From assembly GCA_030248295.1 (NCBI GenBank), contig JASANH010000626.1:1240001-1304000 (forward strand): 64,000 nucleotides of DNA, in the 5' to 3' direction. Both the position numbers and the translations under genes were made by a program. Positions 39,217-50,545 of the stretch are shown here, piece after piece. A model generated the notes under the pieces. The model ran no database searches, was not told the origin of the DNA, and was given only the letters and a program-made list of their open reading frames with translations. The stretch is from Mesodorylaimus sp. YZB2_4 (lineage: Eukaryota; Nematoda; Enoplea; Dorylaimida; Dorylaimidae). How positions within the stretch are numbered: position 1 is the first letter of the stretch; every line of letters starts with the position of its first letter.

Positions 39217-41001
39217 AGGCGCGGAACATACTTCTCGTGTAGCCTGTAGCTGTAGCGACTCCAGTCGCGAGCACCGCGCACATTGGCTATTTTTTCATAC
39301 TGTAGCTGCTTACCCCAGGTACAGGCTACCGCTCAATGGTACACGACAAGTATGAAGACCCGTTTTCGGTCTCATGTAGCCTGTACTTGCGAGCTACATG
39401 GCATGTAGTTTCCGGACTACTTCTCGTTTCTGGTCCGTTTTCTACACATGAATGTAGCGGGCTCTCTCGATAAACGAAATTAATTCTTTGAAATATTCGG
39501 AAATAGTTTTTTGGGGTTATTTTGACTGGTTTTTTAGAATTTGAACGTGGAGAAAATTAGGAACAGTAAGTTTTAAGGTTTTGTGGCATATTTTTTTTAT
39601 TAAATGCTTGTTTTTTCTGAAATCAGTGAAGTTCGACTTCGCAAGTAACGAATGGGGGCGGAATTTATAGTATGTCGATGGAGACGATCTGACAAAAGCC
39701 CGGGAGAGGATGACGATGCTGCTTGGAGGCCGCGTTGAATTTTATTTACGTATATGGCCTGGCAAAGTTATTAACTCAAGAATTTTTATCTAGTATTGGT
39801 CAATTACGTCCACCGGTCAGGGCGGCTCAAGCGACGAAGGTGAATCATTAACCAGCCTAGTGACTCTAAGGTGTTCCCGATGATCAAAACGATCGAAACA
39901 CAGCCGCCAATCGAGGCTACGTCCCCGCGGCTCGACTACTGGAATTCCAGAGAAAAGTGGGTCAAAGATGCGCTTGGGAAAAAAGCGTGGCAAAAATTGG
40001 CTAACCGAGTAAGTGGTTTCTGTTGCATTGCTAATGTGATTCCTTTCTTATCCTGGCCTGTTTTCGCATGGTTACGTTGGAGAGGGGAGGAAACATTGTC
40101 CTGAACGGTCATGAAAATCGTACCCCATTAGTATCCACACCCATTGTTACTATTACTTCTCAAATCCAGTAGGTATTCCTTATCGGATATTGGGTCTCCC
40201 ATACGTCTGTAGTACCCGTGTATTCGAACATCCTTAGGTTTCTTTAAAACAGAAAATACCCCAACCTGTACATTTTTTATTTTCTAGATACCGTTCTGAC
40301 TCCAGAACTGGAATTCTCACCCTGCATCTCCAAGACAGGTTCTCCCTGAATTACCCAGACAGGTTTCACTTTGGTTGACTGTGAGTTGAGCTGAATTTCA
40401 AATGGAATTGATGTCAGGTTTCAGTCTGGTCTCATTGGTTCAGTTGATTCATGCGATAGGTGTGATCAGGTCTCAGTGTGATCTCATTGTTGTCCTGATC
40501 GTGAGACTGTTTACGATTTTGCTGATACCATGTTCGCCATCCGTTTCTGCTGGCGCTCTTGTCATTGAATAAAATGCAGTTGTGAACAGAGTTTGTAAAA
40601 ACACTTATTAACAGTTGTGGGTGCACCAGTAGCCCTAAGTAGCATGGGGATGCGAAATATACATGCGCATAGAATTTTAAAATTAGATGGTGAGACAGTA
40701 CACATTCATAGAGTATTTCAATAAGACGGGTAATTTTTTAGTTTCCGCTCAAACTCGTCAATTTTTCATTTTTCCCCAGCAGTTAACTAAACACAACAGT
40801 TTGGAGTTTCAAAACTCTTTCCTTGGCGGTCCGCCAAAGGCGCACACTCAAAAGTACAGGGTACAGGCCCCTGCTCGAAAAGGTACATGCTACCTGCTAC
40901 GCGCTACAGGCTACACGCGAAGTATGAACGGCCGCTACAGGCTACCCGACTACAGGCTACAGGTACAGCTCAACGCTACATGAGAAGTATGTTCCGCGCC
41001 T
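39217..41001. mobile_element. Putative foldback/TIR DNA element with GTAGCCTGTAGC subterminal repeats
   Basis: The ends are inverted copies: AGGCGCGGAACATACTTCTC followed by (G/A)TGTAGC on the left, and its reverse complement ending at 41001. Inside each end are many copies of GTAGCCTGTA (left ~39237-39440) or TACAGGCTAC (right ~40850-40975). No clear target-site duplication is visible. The 1785-base size and lack of a long transposase frame suggest a non-autonomous element. Confidence 0.7.
39880..40010 (+). other. Possible short coding exon inside the TIR unit
   Basis: An ATG at 39880 opens a 44-codon hydrophilic frame with protein-like composition (for example LDYWNSREKWVKDALGKKAW) that ends at a good donor (CGAGTAAGTGG near 40008). 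I do not recognise the family. It could be a remnant of a transposon protein, a first exon of an unseen gene, or chance. Confidence 0.25.
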
Positions 41002-42739
41002 GACTTTGTTCGCCAAAAATGGAATAGTGGCGCACACTTTCGCCCTGGCATGAGTCCCACCTTACTGTACACATTTGCACCTGAACGCCTAAAAAATGCG
41101 GTAATTTAAATTTGGTGAGAAGGTACGCTGAAGAAGCGGGTGAGAAATCTCAAAAGATCAACAGCATGTAAATTCTTTTAGTTATAGCGTGTTATGTTCA
41201 TTTTAGAGCCTGACAACAAATCCATTTTAACAGAACGCAGTCCAACGCTCCCTGGGAGTCGTCCGATGACCAGTCACTGCCGATCGTCACCAGCACCACG
41301 TCCAGACTTTTCTGTCGTTGAATTCTGCTGGTTTGGCGGGACTTCATTTGATCGATGGGCAGACTCGACAAGAAGGCCTGACTGGCGAGAAACTGACCTG
41401 ATACCGGCCACTTGGAACGGACACACTTGAATGTGCAATGTGATGTCCAGCACACTGAAAGGGGGCCATCGATTGCACTGTACTGGAGGAGATCCGGAAG
41501 CACCTCACTTCTTATTCTGATCAGTCAAATAATGACACTTCAGACGACTGATCACCCGACCAGGGGACACTCGGTACTTGACTGGCTCCAGAAATCCATT
41601 CAGACGGGTGGTCTCGCACGAGTCGTTCTTCAACTGAACATGCTCGGACGAGCAGCAGATTGGTATCATGCTTAAACATAGTGCTATGTCAGATGGGACT
41701 AATCGCGCGTGGGCCCTTACATATTGGCCCTGGTCGTGTTCAACTGGTAGGACAGCATGCCGCCCAGCCACTCGTTGTCACCACATGCTCCATCCTCGAA
41801 CTCGTTGGTGCACTGGATTGCTCTTCGGCGTTCGCATTTCAAGCCCTATTTAAATAAGTGTAGCCAGAGCACTTACAAGGGAACCTGAGGAAGTGTGTTT
41901 TGTAATTGCTGGGCCTGGCCATAGAACACAGCCTGGGAGTTTTGGGGGTCTGGCCAACTGGTCAGATGTGGCTAGCGATCAAAGCGGATATCAGATCACA
42001 GTGGTCGAGTGTCCGCCGGCCACTGTTCTAAGGGGGCCATTTCTGACCACATGGCTGAATGCCGCTCGATCTTTCCAAACTGTTCTGTGGTCAGCCCTTG
42101 CAGTGGCCACTAGTTCCCTTGTCCTTTCTAGAATAGGCTCTCAGATACCTTTAGTTTTGAAGTGCCAGATGCCATCAGGCGACACGATCCTGTCAGGGGT
42201 TCATTATCAATGGCCAAACCACGCCGAAGAGAAGCCACGGCATGGCCCGGCTGACATATCACTTCCCGGTCATCGTATGCTGCGGCCACAGCGATGAACT
42301 TGAAAATGAGCAGAAAACTGAAAGAGGCATGACTGCGTAATCGTTCGAAGAGTACTGGTTGGTCACTTACCAATAGTAGACCTCTCCCATAGTACTATTG
42401 ACTCACGATCAGACCAACGTCTAATAGTTTCTTAGGCGAAATGGGATCCGCGATTTCACGCGAATTATTCTTCTCATTGTCAGCCCACATTCGCAGGCCA
42501 AAAATAGACCGACAGGCGAGAAACGATGCGTGAATGGGCGACTGGTTTTACGTAATGAAGGCGAGGCATTTAAACAGTGCTGTGCAGAGGAGCACTCTGT
42601 GCCTGTCTGTGTTCCGAATGAAGACCGGCTACCTTCAAAAGGTTGATGGCTCTCTCATGCCAGGTCTGCGTGCCACTCATGTTCATGTTCATGTTTTACC
42701 ACATCACGAAACGCTTATGCGCACTCGAGGGTGAAGGGA

Positions 42740-42799
42740 CACATTTTACACGAAATGATTTACCGGCCCGGGCCGGTAAATCATTTCGTGTAAAATGTG
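42740..42799. repeat. Perfect 60-base palindrome
   Basis: The 30-base left arm (CACATTTTACACGAAATGAT and onward, ending in GGCCC) is exactly complementary to the right arm, with the centre at GGCCC|GGGCC between 42769 and 42770. After one mismatch, pairing continues for a few bases. The left side extends into a ~70-base stretch repeated at 12533-12604. It looks like a junction of two inverted element ends. Confidence 0.95.
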
Positions 42800-43304
42800 C
42801 CCCTCCAACATTGCCACTAGCCCCTGCAACATTGCTTTTGCTGCAGGCTGCAGGACTATATGCAACTGATTAGCCGAGAGGTTCACTCCTTTCAAACGAC
42901 GACACTGTCACTCTCATATAGGGAGGCAGGGTGGGGCGCAACACCCCAGGCCTAAGACAAGTAAAAAAGTTGTCAAGGGTTCTTTTGGGCATGTCTTACC
43001 AAATTTTAAGAAATAGCCAGAAAATATGCATGTTGTGTACGCGAATGATCCTCCCTCAGTATCCAAACCACGCCAACATGCAATCACTCCTGATGACAGG
43101 CTGGTGCTTTTCTCGATTATGCTGTATTCCCTCGAAGTAGCTGGGCTCGATCCCTGTTTCCGTGAAAATTTTGAGAAAACTCGTCCCAAACTCGGTCTAG
43201 AATTTTAGCATTACAGTAACCCTCTTTGGTGCATGCAGTGCACAGGCTTGTTGGGATATACAATACTGGAGAGTACGGGTCGTGATGGTTAGTGGTCCTT
43301 TTGG

Positions 43305-43475
43305 CAGGAGGATTGTGCCCCGTTTCGGCCAGTGTCCCTTTCTAGCCAAAAAAATTCCCAGTCCAGCCAGTGTCCCGATTCGGCCAGGATCCTTTTTTGG
43401 CCGGGGTCCCCTTTCGGCCAGTCCCAGTTCAGCCAGAATGTCGGTTCAGCCAGTCTCGTTTCGGCCAGCTAGGTG
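43305..43475 (+). repeat. Degenerate minisatellite, unit like TTCGGCCAGTGTCCC
   Basis: About ten imperfect units of 14-18 bases centred on (C/G)GGCCAG(T) separated by TCCC/TCTC stretches. It faces a reverse-complement version at 44280-44410, and together they could form long hairpins. Confidence 0.8.
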
Positions 43476-44279
43476 GTTGCGAAAGAAACTATAAACTAGG
43501 AACACAGTGTCCTATTATTTCATACGAACAGCACAGCACTTTTTATAACAACAGCATTCTTCATTCTCAGCGTCCGACTCACGAATTTTGCTTAGTGTCC
43601 GAGTAAATGAATCAAATGGTCCGAGTAAGCTTGAATTTCTCGTACGAATCATGAGGAGCATTGATGGCGAGCAGGTGATCGCGCATTTGAAAAAATGAAT
43701 TTTCGCGTTTTGAATGTTCTGATCAGCATATCTTTGGTTACGTGGACAGGGAGCAGGACCGTTTTCGAGTTGCGCAATTCGTACCTACAAACAGTATAAC
43801 ATGGAATATCCCTTGATGACCAATAGAAACGACCGTTTTGAACCAGTGTTTTCGTTGTCGTCAGTTACCTTCAAGCCGTGGGTCTGGATCCATCGAGTTA
43901 GAGATTGCCTGAAATGAAATAAGCAGCCTAGAGGTTTGGTATTGTACACGTTTCGAACGGCCTGGTGAGATGCTAATTCAAAATTAAGTATGAAACGTTG
44001 GACCGGTGGCCGATTCTCATCGTTTTGCAACAGAACATCGATCCGAAGCCGTGCAGCGTATACAACTGGCTATATGCATTAGGGACCATCTCAAAAGTCC
44101 CATCGCCAATACCGTAGTCTGACATTCCGAGAGTTCACGAATCAGCGTCCGAAGGAAACAAAAGGATGTCTGCATCTTGATGTAACAGAAAGCGTCCGTT
44201 TTCGAGAGGCTCCTGTGGATTCCGATTGCGGGACTCGCGATCTTGAAAAGTTCGTTTGCGGGATTTGCTTGAATATCCA

Positions 44280-44410
44280 GGCTGGTATGCAGCCTGACCG
44301 TTAAGGGACGCTGGCCCTATCGGGACTGGCCTTAAAAGGAAACCGGCCGAAACGAGACACTGGCCAAAAAGGTATGCTGGCCATAAGGGGATTCTGGCCA
44401 CAATGGGTGA
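44280..44410 (-). repeat. Inverted counterpart of the 43.3 kb minisatellite
   Basis: About seven ACTGGCC-type units spaced 14-18 bases apart, for example GAAACGAGACACTGGCC. They are the reverse complement of the array at 43305-43475. The 0.8 kb between the arrays has no gene that I can recognise. Confidence 0.8.
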
Positions 44411-44925
44411 ATGGAGATGGGACCTGGCAGGAGCGGCCCGTCTTTCGAACTGTTTGCCTTGCCACTGGCCACTGCACATGCGCATATTAAAAGAATGAAT
44501 AGATCGTTCTGCGATTACATCCTTCGCCTTTTTCCAGGTGCTAACGATGACCTTTTCGTCTCTCTAATGTTGACCTGATATTTTATACAACTTTTTTCTG
44601 ATCTTATCGATCGACACAGAACCGTTGAATATGCCATGCCTGCCACGTAGGAGGTATTGAGCCTCCTCCTTTTGAGAATGACTTCCATCATTCACTCCAA
44701 ACATAGACATACGCCCTTTTAGTAAAACTCTTCGGCAACGCCTTTAAACCTGGCCAACGACCACCTCGGGGGACGCAACACGACTGGAACCACTTTGTTT
44801 AGAGCCCTTGAAACTTTAGCTTCGGGGACCCAAGAGCATCGGGGACCGCCAAAATATTTGCTCCAGGCCAAATATCATTAACCAATGTACATGCCAGGGA
44901 AGGCCTGATCGAGGCGGCCTCGGCG

Positions 44926-45010
44926 GTGCAGCGGTTCGGCATTCGTCTCTCCGTATTTCTTGGGACCGAGTGGCTGGACTCGTTTCGGGTTCGACCCCCG
45001 GTGATGGAGG
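44926..45010 (+). repeat. tRNA-like repeat (possible second SINE family)
   Basis: GCAGCGGTTCGGCATTCGTC and, about 50 bases on, CGGGTTCGACCCCCGG resemble A-box and B-box tRNA arms of a class II tRNA. The anticodon arm is not convincing and no second full copy was found in the window, so this is tentative. Confidence 0.4.
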
Positions 45011-45566
45011 TCAATTTGCGAACCATAAACCCTCGCTGACCTTGCACACCACCCGGTACCCTAGAGGTGCTTTGAGTGGAGGGACGGAAGTCAAACGGGC
45101 AGGCAGTCTCGGCTGTCCAACACCGACAGGGTTCAAAGCCCGCCCGCCATCGTCCAAGGAAGTCGGTGTCCAATTCAGGATGCCCGCGCGTGGTGCTCCC
45201 AGAGGGGACACGCAGAGGACGCTGCTTGTGTGTGCCGGTTCCGCACAGCCCTGCATGTAAGGTTTGACTGCTGGCCAGCTGGAGGCAAAACGGGGTTAGG
45301 CCCACAAAAATTAAAAAAGGCTTGATCGAGCCTGAAGCCCCAGCTCACCGATGTGAGCCAGCAGAAAAATCTTATGTAAGCAGCAGATGATCTGCACTTT
45401 AGGCCACGTGGCAGACCACCACGCACCGAGGGCAATGTCGGCGGACTTGGAACTCTGATTCGACGGGAATGTCAATTTGGCTCCCTCTATTCAGGAGCTA
45501 CGATGGAGTTAGATGTGGGCTATGGGCTCAAGGCCTCATGCTCATGCTTCACAGCATCAACAGGCA

Positions 45567-45607
45567 GACTCGAGGGTGCATTGACACGTTATACGCAGAA
45601 TGATTTA
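45567..45607 (+). repeat. Diverged copy of the palindrome-family end
   Basis: The order CTCGAGGGTG, GACAC, TACGC, AATGATTTACC parallels 42724-42764 with several mismatches and one small gap. It is an older copy of the same repeat end. Confidence 0.6.
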
Positions 45608-46351
45608 CCCAGCCGCGAGTTGACGACAGACTATCACGCACTGTCATAATGCCACTACTATGCAAACGTTGCGAGCCAGCAGAGTGTTGATGGCCAGAGT
45701 GAAATCCCCTCGGCAACACACGCCATCGCCCCTTCTTGGGGCTCGTCCAACAGGTGCCTTGGGGCCTTGACCTATGATTAGAAGGAGACACCCAAGTCCA
45801 CACGTGTCGTTCGGTCTTGGTTCATCTGGCCAGGTTTTACAATCACCCAGGACATGTCCTAACTAAGTCCTATCCTACATAATTGAGATTTAATCGTCCC
45901 AACTTTAGGACATGTCCCAGCTGTGAAACCGGCCGCAGTCCCAAAGTCTCTTCATTTCCACGCAGATTTGAATTGCCGCTCCATATTGATCCCGCTGCCT
46001 AGGCAGCCGCATCTATATGTCACCCATTAAAATACCTTTTTATTAGAATTTTCTTTACAGAATTAAAAACAAACAGCTTCTTCTGAATCAAAACTTTATA
46101 TAAATTTAACAATTTTGTCCAGATTTTATGCTTAAAAAATTACTTGATCGCTGAATCTAGCCTTCAGTGGGTGCTATCTATGCGCGCTATAGGGCGGATG
46201 AAGCAGTTATCTTGCATTTGCCTTGTGTGAGAGAACTTTTTATCGTGGCTAGCTTCTAGTAAATGTGTAAAAAATAAGGTCAAAGCTTTACTATTTGCCG
46301 CTTTATCTATTTTTCGCCTCTTTTTCGTATGAAAATTCAAATTTCTTGATC

Positions 46352-48946
46352 ATGGCCGCTTCGGAAGCGAATAAGGAAGAAAGCGAAAGATGCATTCAGC
46401 TGGGCCTGATGTGTCTTCGAGAAGGATTTCGTGACAAAGCTTTAAAATTTTTCCTGAAAGCTGAAAAGTTGCATTCATCCCGTCGGGCAAGAGGTGAAGG
46501 GATTGTTTTCAAGTAGAACTGGGTACTTGAGAACATTTCGATTTCCACTCCTTCTAACACTTCTACTTTTCGTTATCAGAACTGGTCCGTCAACTGGAGA
46601 ACTCGAAACAAAATGGAACCACACCCATGAACGGTTACGGCGTCTTTGACCATTACGAGCAGGCCGATGGTCTGAAGTAAGTTATGCACGCGCTATTGTG
46701 GTTATTTGTTTGAGGGACTAGACTTTATCAGCAGAGGAATATATAGGAGGGAGAGACATTCGAATTTGACTTTAGGCTTACGTAAAATGGCAATTTCACT
46801 ATTGTATGCCCAGGCTTTTGCCAAGTTCAGCTAGCTCTGTCTTAAAAGGCCGTTTTCCGTTTTCAGCAACCGATTTCGCTCTTCAAGCAACGCGCAAACA
46901 AAACCGCCCTCCGGGCATGCTGCCAATGCTCAATGGTCAAAAACGAATCAAAGAAACAATAAGAAAGAAGAATTCACCGACAGAAACACTGCTGGTCCAA
47001 AAGTTCGACCTGAATCACAAACTACTCGAGAACGTTCTCGGTCCCGAGTTCGATCGGCCAAAACTGGTGGAACAGGCGGCTCTTCGACCCCTGCATTTGG
47101 TCATCGAGCCACGTCTGCCCCGCAGTTGGGCGTCGATTACACACAAGAGCAACTTGAAGCTGTGCAAAGGTACGTGCTGTATTAAGTAATCCTGAGGTGA
47201 ACCATCGGGCCATTTGTGCAGAAAACAATGGTGTTCCCCGGGAAAACTAAAAGACAGGCGGGCGTACTTGTCACAATCCAGCACCCACTGATCCGATTTC
47301 TTAATCGGCCGTATCTGCCGTTTAAATTTGATGCGCTTTATCTGCCCAGAAATCATTTTTTTGTGCTGCTGTAATGACACGTCCTATTGTTCCCAAATCC
47401 CTATAAAATCGCTAGTCAGTTCTTCTCCTGCGTCCGAACTAGGATAGTATTAGCGAAAAACCAGAACAGTTCGGGGAGCCTGTGGCGTCAAATATGGCAT
47501 CCGTCTGATCGTAAGATTTTAATTTTTGGTCAGATCCGGATTATGATTAATTGTGACTCTGCCATCGACCGATTATACATATCTTGATTAGGATCTAATC
47601 GGTCGATGCCGGAATCACAAATCATAGGATAACAGTTATCGGCATGATCAAGCACAACACTACTATCTTCTCAAATCCAGAACTGTTCGTTTTCCTTAAC
47701 TATACGCCTTACAGTTTGTTCTTTTTAGAGTTCGTTTGTGCAAAGACTATTACGAAATTCTTGGTGTGCGAAAGGATTTTGCCGAAGATGATTTGAAGAA
47801 ACAATATCGAAAACTTGCATTGAAACTTCATCCTGACAAGAATCAAGCGCCCGGCGCCGCGGAAGCCTTTAAAGGTACATGTAATTTCGTTTAAAATTTG
47901 TGGATAATTTTTCAGTTTTTCTTTGCGTGCTTTAGCTGTGGGCAACGCGTATGCAGTCTTGAGTGATCCGGCTAAACGGCAACGATACGATATGTACGGC
48001 GGGAGTGAACAAAGTTCGGAAACCGCAAGAGGCCATTACAATCGCAGGGATTCGTATTTTTACGAATACGATTACAACAGGGGGTTCGAGTGTAAGCCTT
48101 GTTCAAGTGCCATCGTTTATATGGTCCTATCCATGATCTTATACTTTTTAGCTGACATGACAGCCGAAGAAATCTTCAACATGTTCTTCGGTGGTGGTTT
48201 TCCCAACGGCAATCTCGGTCGGCGCGGAGGTCACCACACAGGAGGGCACGGAAATGAGGTATGTGCTTATCGGCTGGTTGGACCCGACTGGCCACACCCT
48301 TTCCCGACAACCATGCACGATTGGTTGTTCGATTTATAATGTGGCGAGAATATAATCAATCAGAAACAGTTTGTGGGTGTTCGATTCATGAAACGAGTTC
48401 TTTGGTTGAGCACATTTTGAACACAATTATTTCCTTTTCAGAACAACTACAGCGCTCTGTTGCAACTGATGCCCTTATTGGTCTTGGTCTTATTGAGTGT
48501 AGTGAGTCAGTTTTTTATCGCCGATCCTGTTTTCAGCCTTCAACGAAACGAGTTAGTTGGCTTTCTTTATTTCACGAAGCGTTTGAAATAACGGGTGCGT
48601 TTCCTTTTAGCAAATACACTCAACAGCGAACGACGAGGGAGATGCGAGTGACGTATTACGTGAAACCGGATTTTCTCAAAAACTATCGCAGTAGCGTCCA
48701 TCGAATCGAGAAACTAGTCGAGGAAGAGTACATAAATAATTTGCGATCAAGCTGTTTCAGTGAACGAAGTCATAGTAAGTAGCCCAGGACGCTTTATTTG
48801 CTATTGCCCTCAAATTCAACCGTGCCTTACTTTCAGGAGAGACAATGCTGTGGCGAGCCAGAGCTTTCGGCGATCCAGCGTTGTATGAAAAAGCTCAAGA
48901 GTTAGGTACGCCTTCGTGCGATCGATTATCGGCCATTTATGCCTGA
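46352..48946 (+). CDS. DNAJB12/DNAJB14-like ER membrane J-protein
   Basis: Tail-anchored ER Hsp40 co-chaperone that recruits Hsc70 for membrane-protein quality control. Nine exons splice in frame: 46352-46493, 46580-46676, 46867-47169, 47729-47874, 47936-48091, 48152-48258, 48442-48551, 48611-48774, 48837-48946, giving 444 residues. The order is: an N-terminal helical repeat-like segment ([20 protein letters not shown]), a Ser/Arg/Asn-rich linker, a J domain with KDYYEILGV and intact HPDKN, a G/F-type stretch ([13 protein letters not shown]), one hydrophobic segment ([17 protein letters not shown]), and the DUF1977-type C-terminal domain ending in [10 protein letters not shown]. Vertebrates have two paralogues (DNAJB12 and DNAJB14); which one this equals cannot be told. 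It is convergent with RPA12, with 167 bases between the stops. Intron 3 (47170-47728) has no feature I recognise. Confidence 0.94.
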
Positions 48947-49063
48947 GACGAGGAAGCGCCGATTATTTATTTTTCACTCCAATTATTTTTCTACCTGTGC
49001 CATGCCATGCAGCTGTTCCATATTCTCGCGTGTAACCATTGCGAAGTGACTGCTTAGCTTTAG

Positions 49064-49069
49064 TTTATT
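49064..49069 (-). terminator. Polyadenylation signal of RPA12 gene
   Basis: AATAAA on the minus strand lies about 45 bases beyond the RPA12 stop, within the short gap to the convergent DNAJB12/14 gene. Confidence 0.75.
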
Positions 49070-49113
49070 GATCATCATAGGTCCGACACGATTTGTAGAG
49101 ATTGGTTCACAAT

Positions 49114-50222
49114 TTACGTGTATTCGATATCCTTATGCCCGCATTTGGTGCACCTGAAACCAAAATGAATGTTCTAGCTCTGATGAATGTGTAAGAGGCG
49201 CTTACGTGAAGAAAACGGTCATGCCTTCATCGGCCGAACGAGTTTGGCGAGTGGCATAGCTCATAGAATCATTGCCGCATTTTGCGCATTTTCGATGTAC
49301 CTGAAACGATCGTGGAATGCACTCTGATTAGGTATAGCAAGAACCAGGCAGCGAGTAACAGCTTGGATAAGGCGTCTGAATACACAGACGCGTCCAGAAG
49401 AAAGTACAGAAAGACCCCTCCTGCCATTGCCCCAGTATTTTGGTCCTGAGGGTAAGAAAATATGCGAGGTGAATGGCTACGAAGTTGAAATTTGAATCTT
49501 TCATCGGAACTAGGCCGCATGTTCAAGTTTCAGCTGCTGATGCCATCCCAGCGATAAACGCAGGTCAAAGACCCCGGACATTTGACCCTGTGTTAAGAAA
49601 TACGGATAGGTGACCAGTACGGTATGCCCAATCTCATCGTCATTTTGACAGATGGCCGTTTCTGATCACATGCTGATGAAACTTTGAGAATGTGTTGCAT
49701 GGCACTTGTCAAATCACATTCAAATTTCAACTTGTCGCAAATGGTAGGTCTGTCCCGACAGCTCAGTGTGCCATGGCCTCATAAAGGACAGGAATGCCTG
49801 GAAAAGCCGTCTGATGCGGTAAAGGAGCTATCTTGGTGAAAGTATGTGTGAGTGGAGAGTGCTAGAGGTTCGATGGAAGCACTTGGTGACCCGCCCAGTA
49901 TATTGTTATTGCATGCCCAACGGCCCAGGGACACGCGGACTCCACTCCTTATACGACCCACGAGCACCATGCTTACCGTTGGTCCAGCAGCACTGACCGA
50001 CGCGTCGACTTGGTCCTGTTCCTGCTTCTCCCCTTTCAGTTGGTCATAGACGTAGTGGAAGGTGGCCTGCACTTCGGCATTGATCTCCTTCACAATCCAC
50101 TTCTTCTTGCATCGCACGCACGCCACGTAGCCAGCTTTCGGGCCCGCATCGGGCAGCTTGTTGCCGCACTGCGCGCAGAATTCCTCCTCCATCTCGCGCC
50201 GATGCCGTGAAGCCTTCGACAT
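49114..50222 (-). CDS. POLR1H: RNA polymerase I subunit RPA12 (POLR1H/ZNRD1)
   Basis: Small Pol I subunit that supports transcript cleavage and termination. Three exons splice in frame: 49977-50222, 49206-49300, 49114-49153, giving 126 residues, the same length as I recall for human. The N-terminal zinc ribbon has CAQC and CVRC. The C-terminal TFIIS-like ribbon has CAKC and CTKC with the acidic hairpin RSADEG, whose Asp-Glu pair is needed for cleavage stimulation in this family. The middle linker is Gln/Glu/Asp-rich. Intron 1 (49301-49976) is 676 bases and holds nothing I recognise. Confidence 0.95.
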
Positions 50223-50545
50223 TGCTTCGCCAACCTGAAAATAACTGGTTCCTACTTGCCGAAACCGCACACCAACAAAGGAAATGATAGTTCCAAGGAC
50301 TGACGCTATTACGTCCCCAAATTCCAATGCCAGCCTTTACTGTCAAGCTCACGAACGACTAGCCGCCACCAAGATCGACAGGGAAATTCAAATCTCATAA
50401 AACACGGAACACATCTACAATAAATATTCGCACAAGCCAACCCGCAGCTACCCCCGTCTTCCAACCATCCGAACCTGAACTACACGAACGCAGTCATAGA
50501 AAGAGAGCCTATCATACTCGCTACCAAAACCGACCCTGAACGTTA

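Larger units (their letters stand above)
38925..46351. other. Repeat-rich 7.4 kb gap between RSBN1 and DNAJB12/14
   Basis: A divergent gene pair flanks this stretch. It contains a 1.8 kb inverted-repeat-bounded unit (39217-41001), a 60-base palindrome (42740-42799), opposite-facing GGCCAGT minisatellites (43305-43475 and 44280-44410), a tRNA-like repeat (~44926-45010) and a third copy of the palindrome-family end (45567-45607). I find no full gene. One short open segment at 39880-40010 could be an exon. Confidence 0.7.

Noticed and set aside
44799-45305. A 168-residue minus-strand open frame
   Set aside because: It lies over the tRNA-like repeat region, has low-complexity composition and no homology that I recognise.
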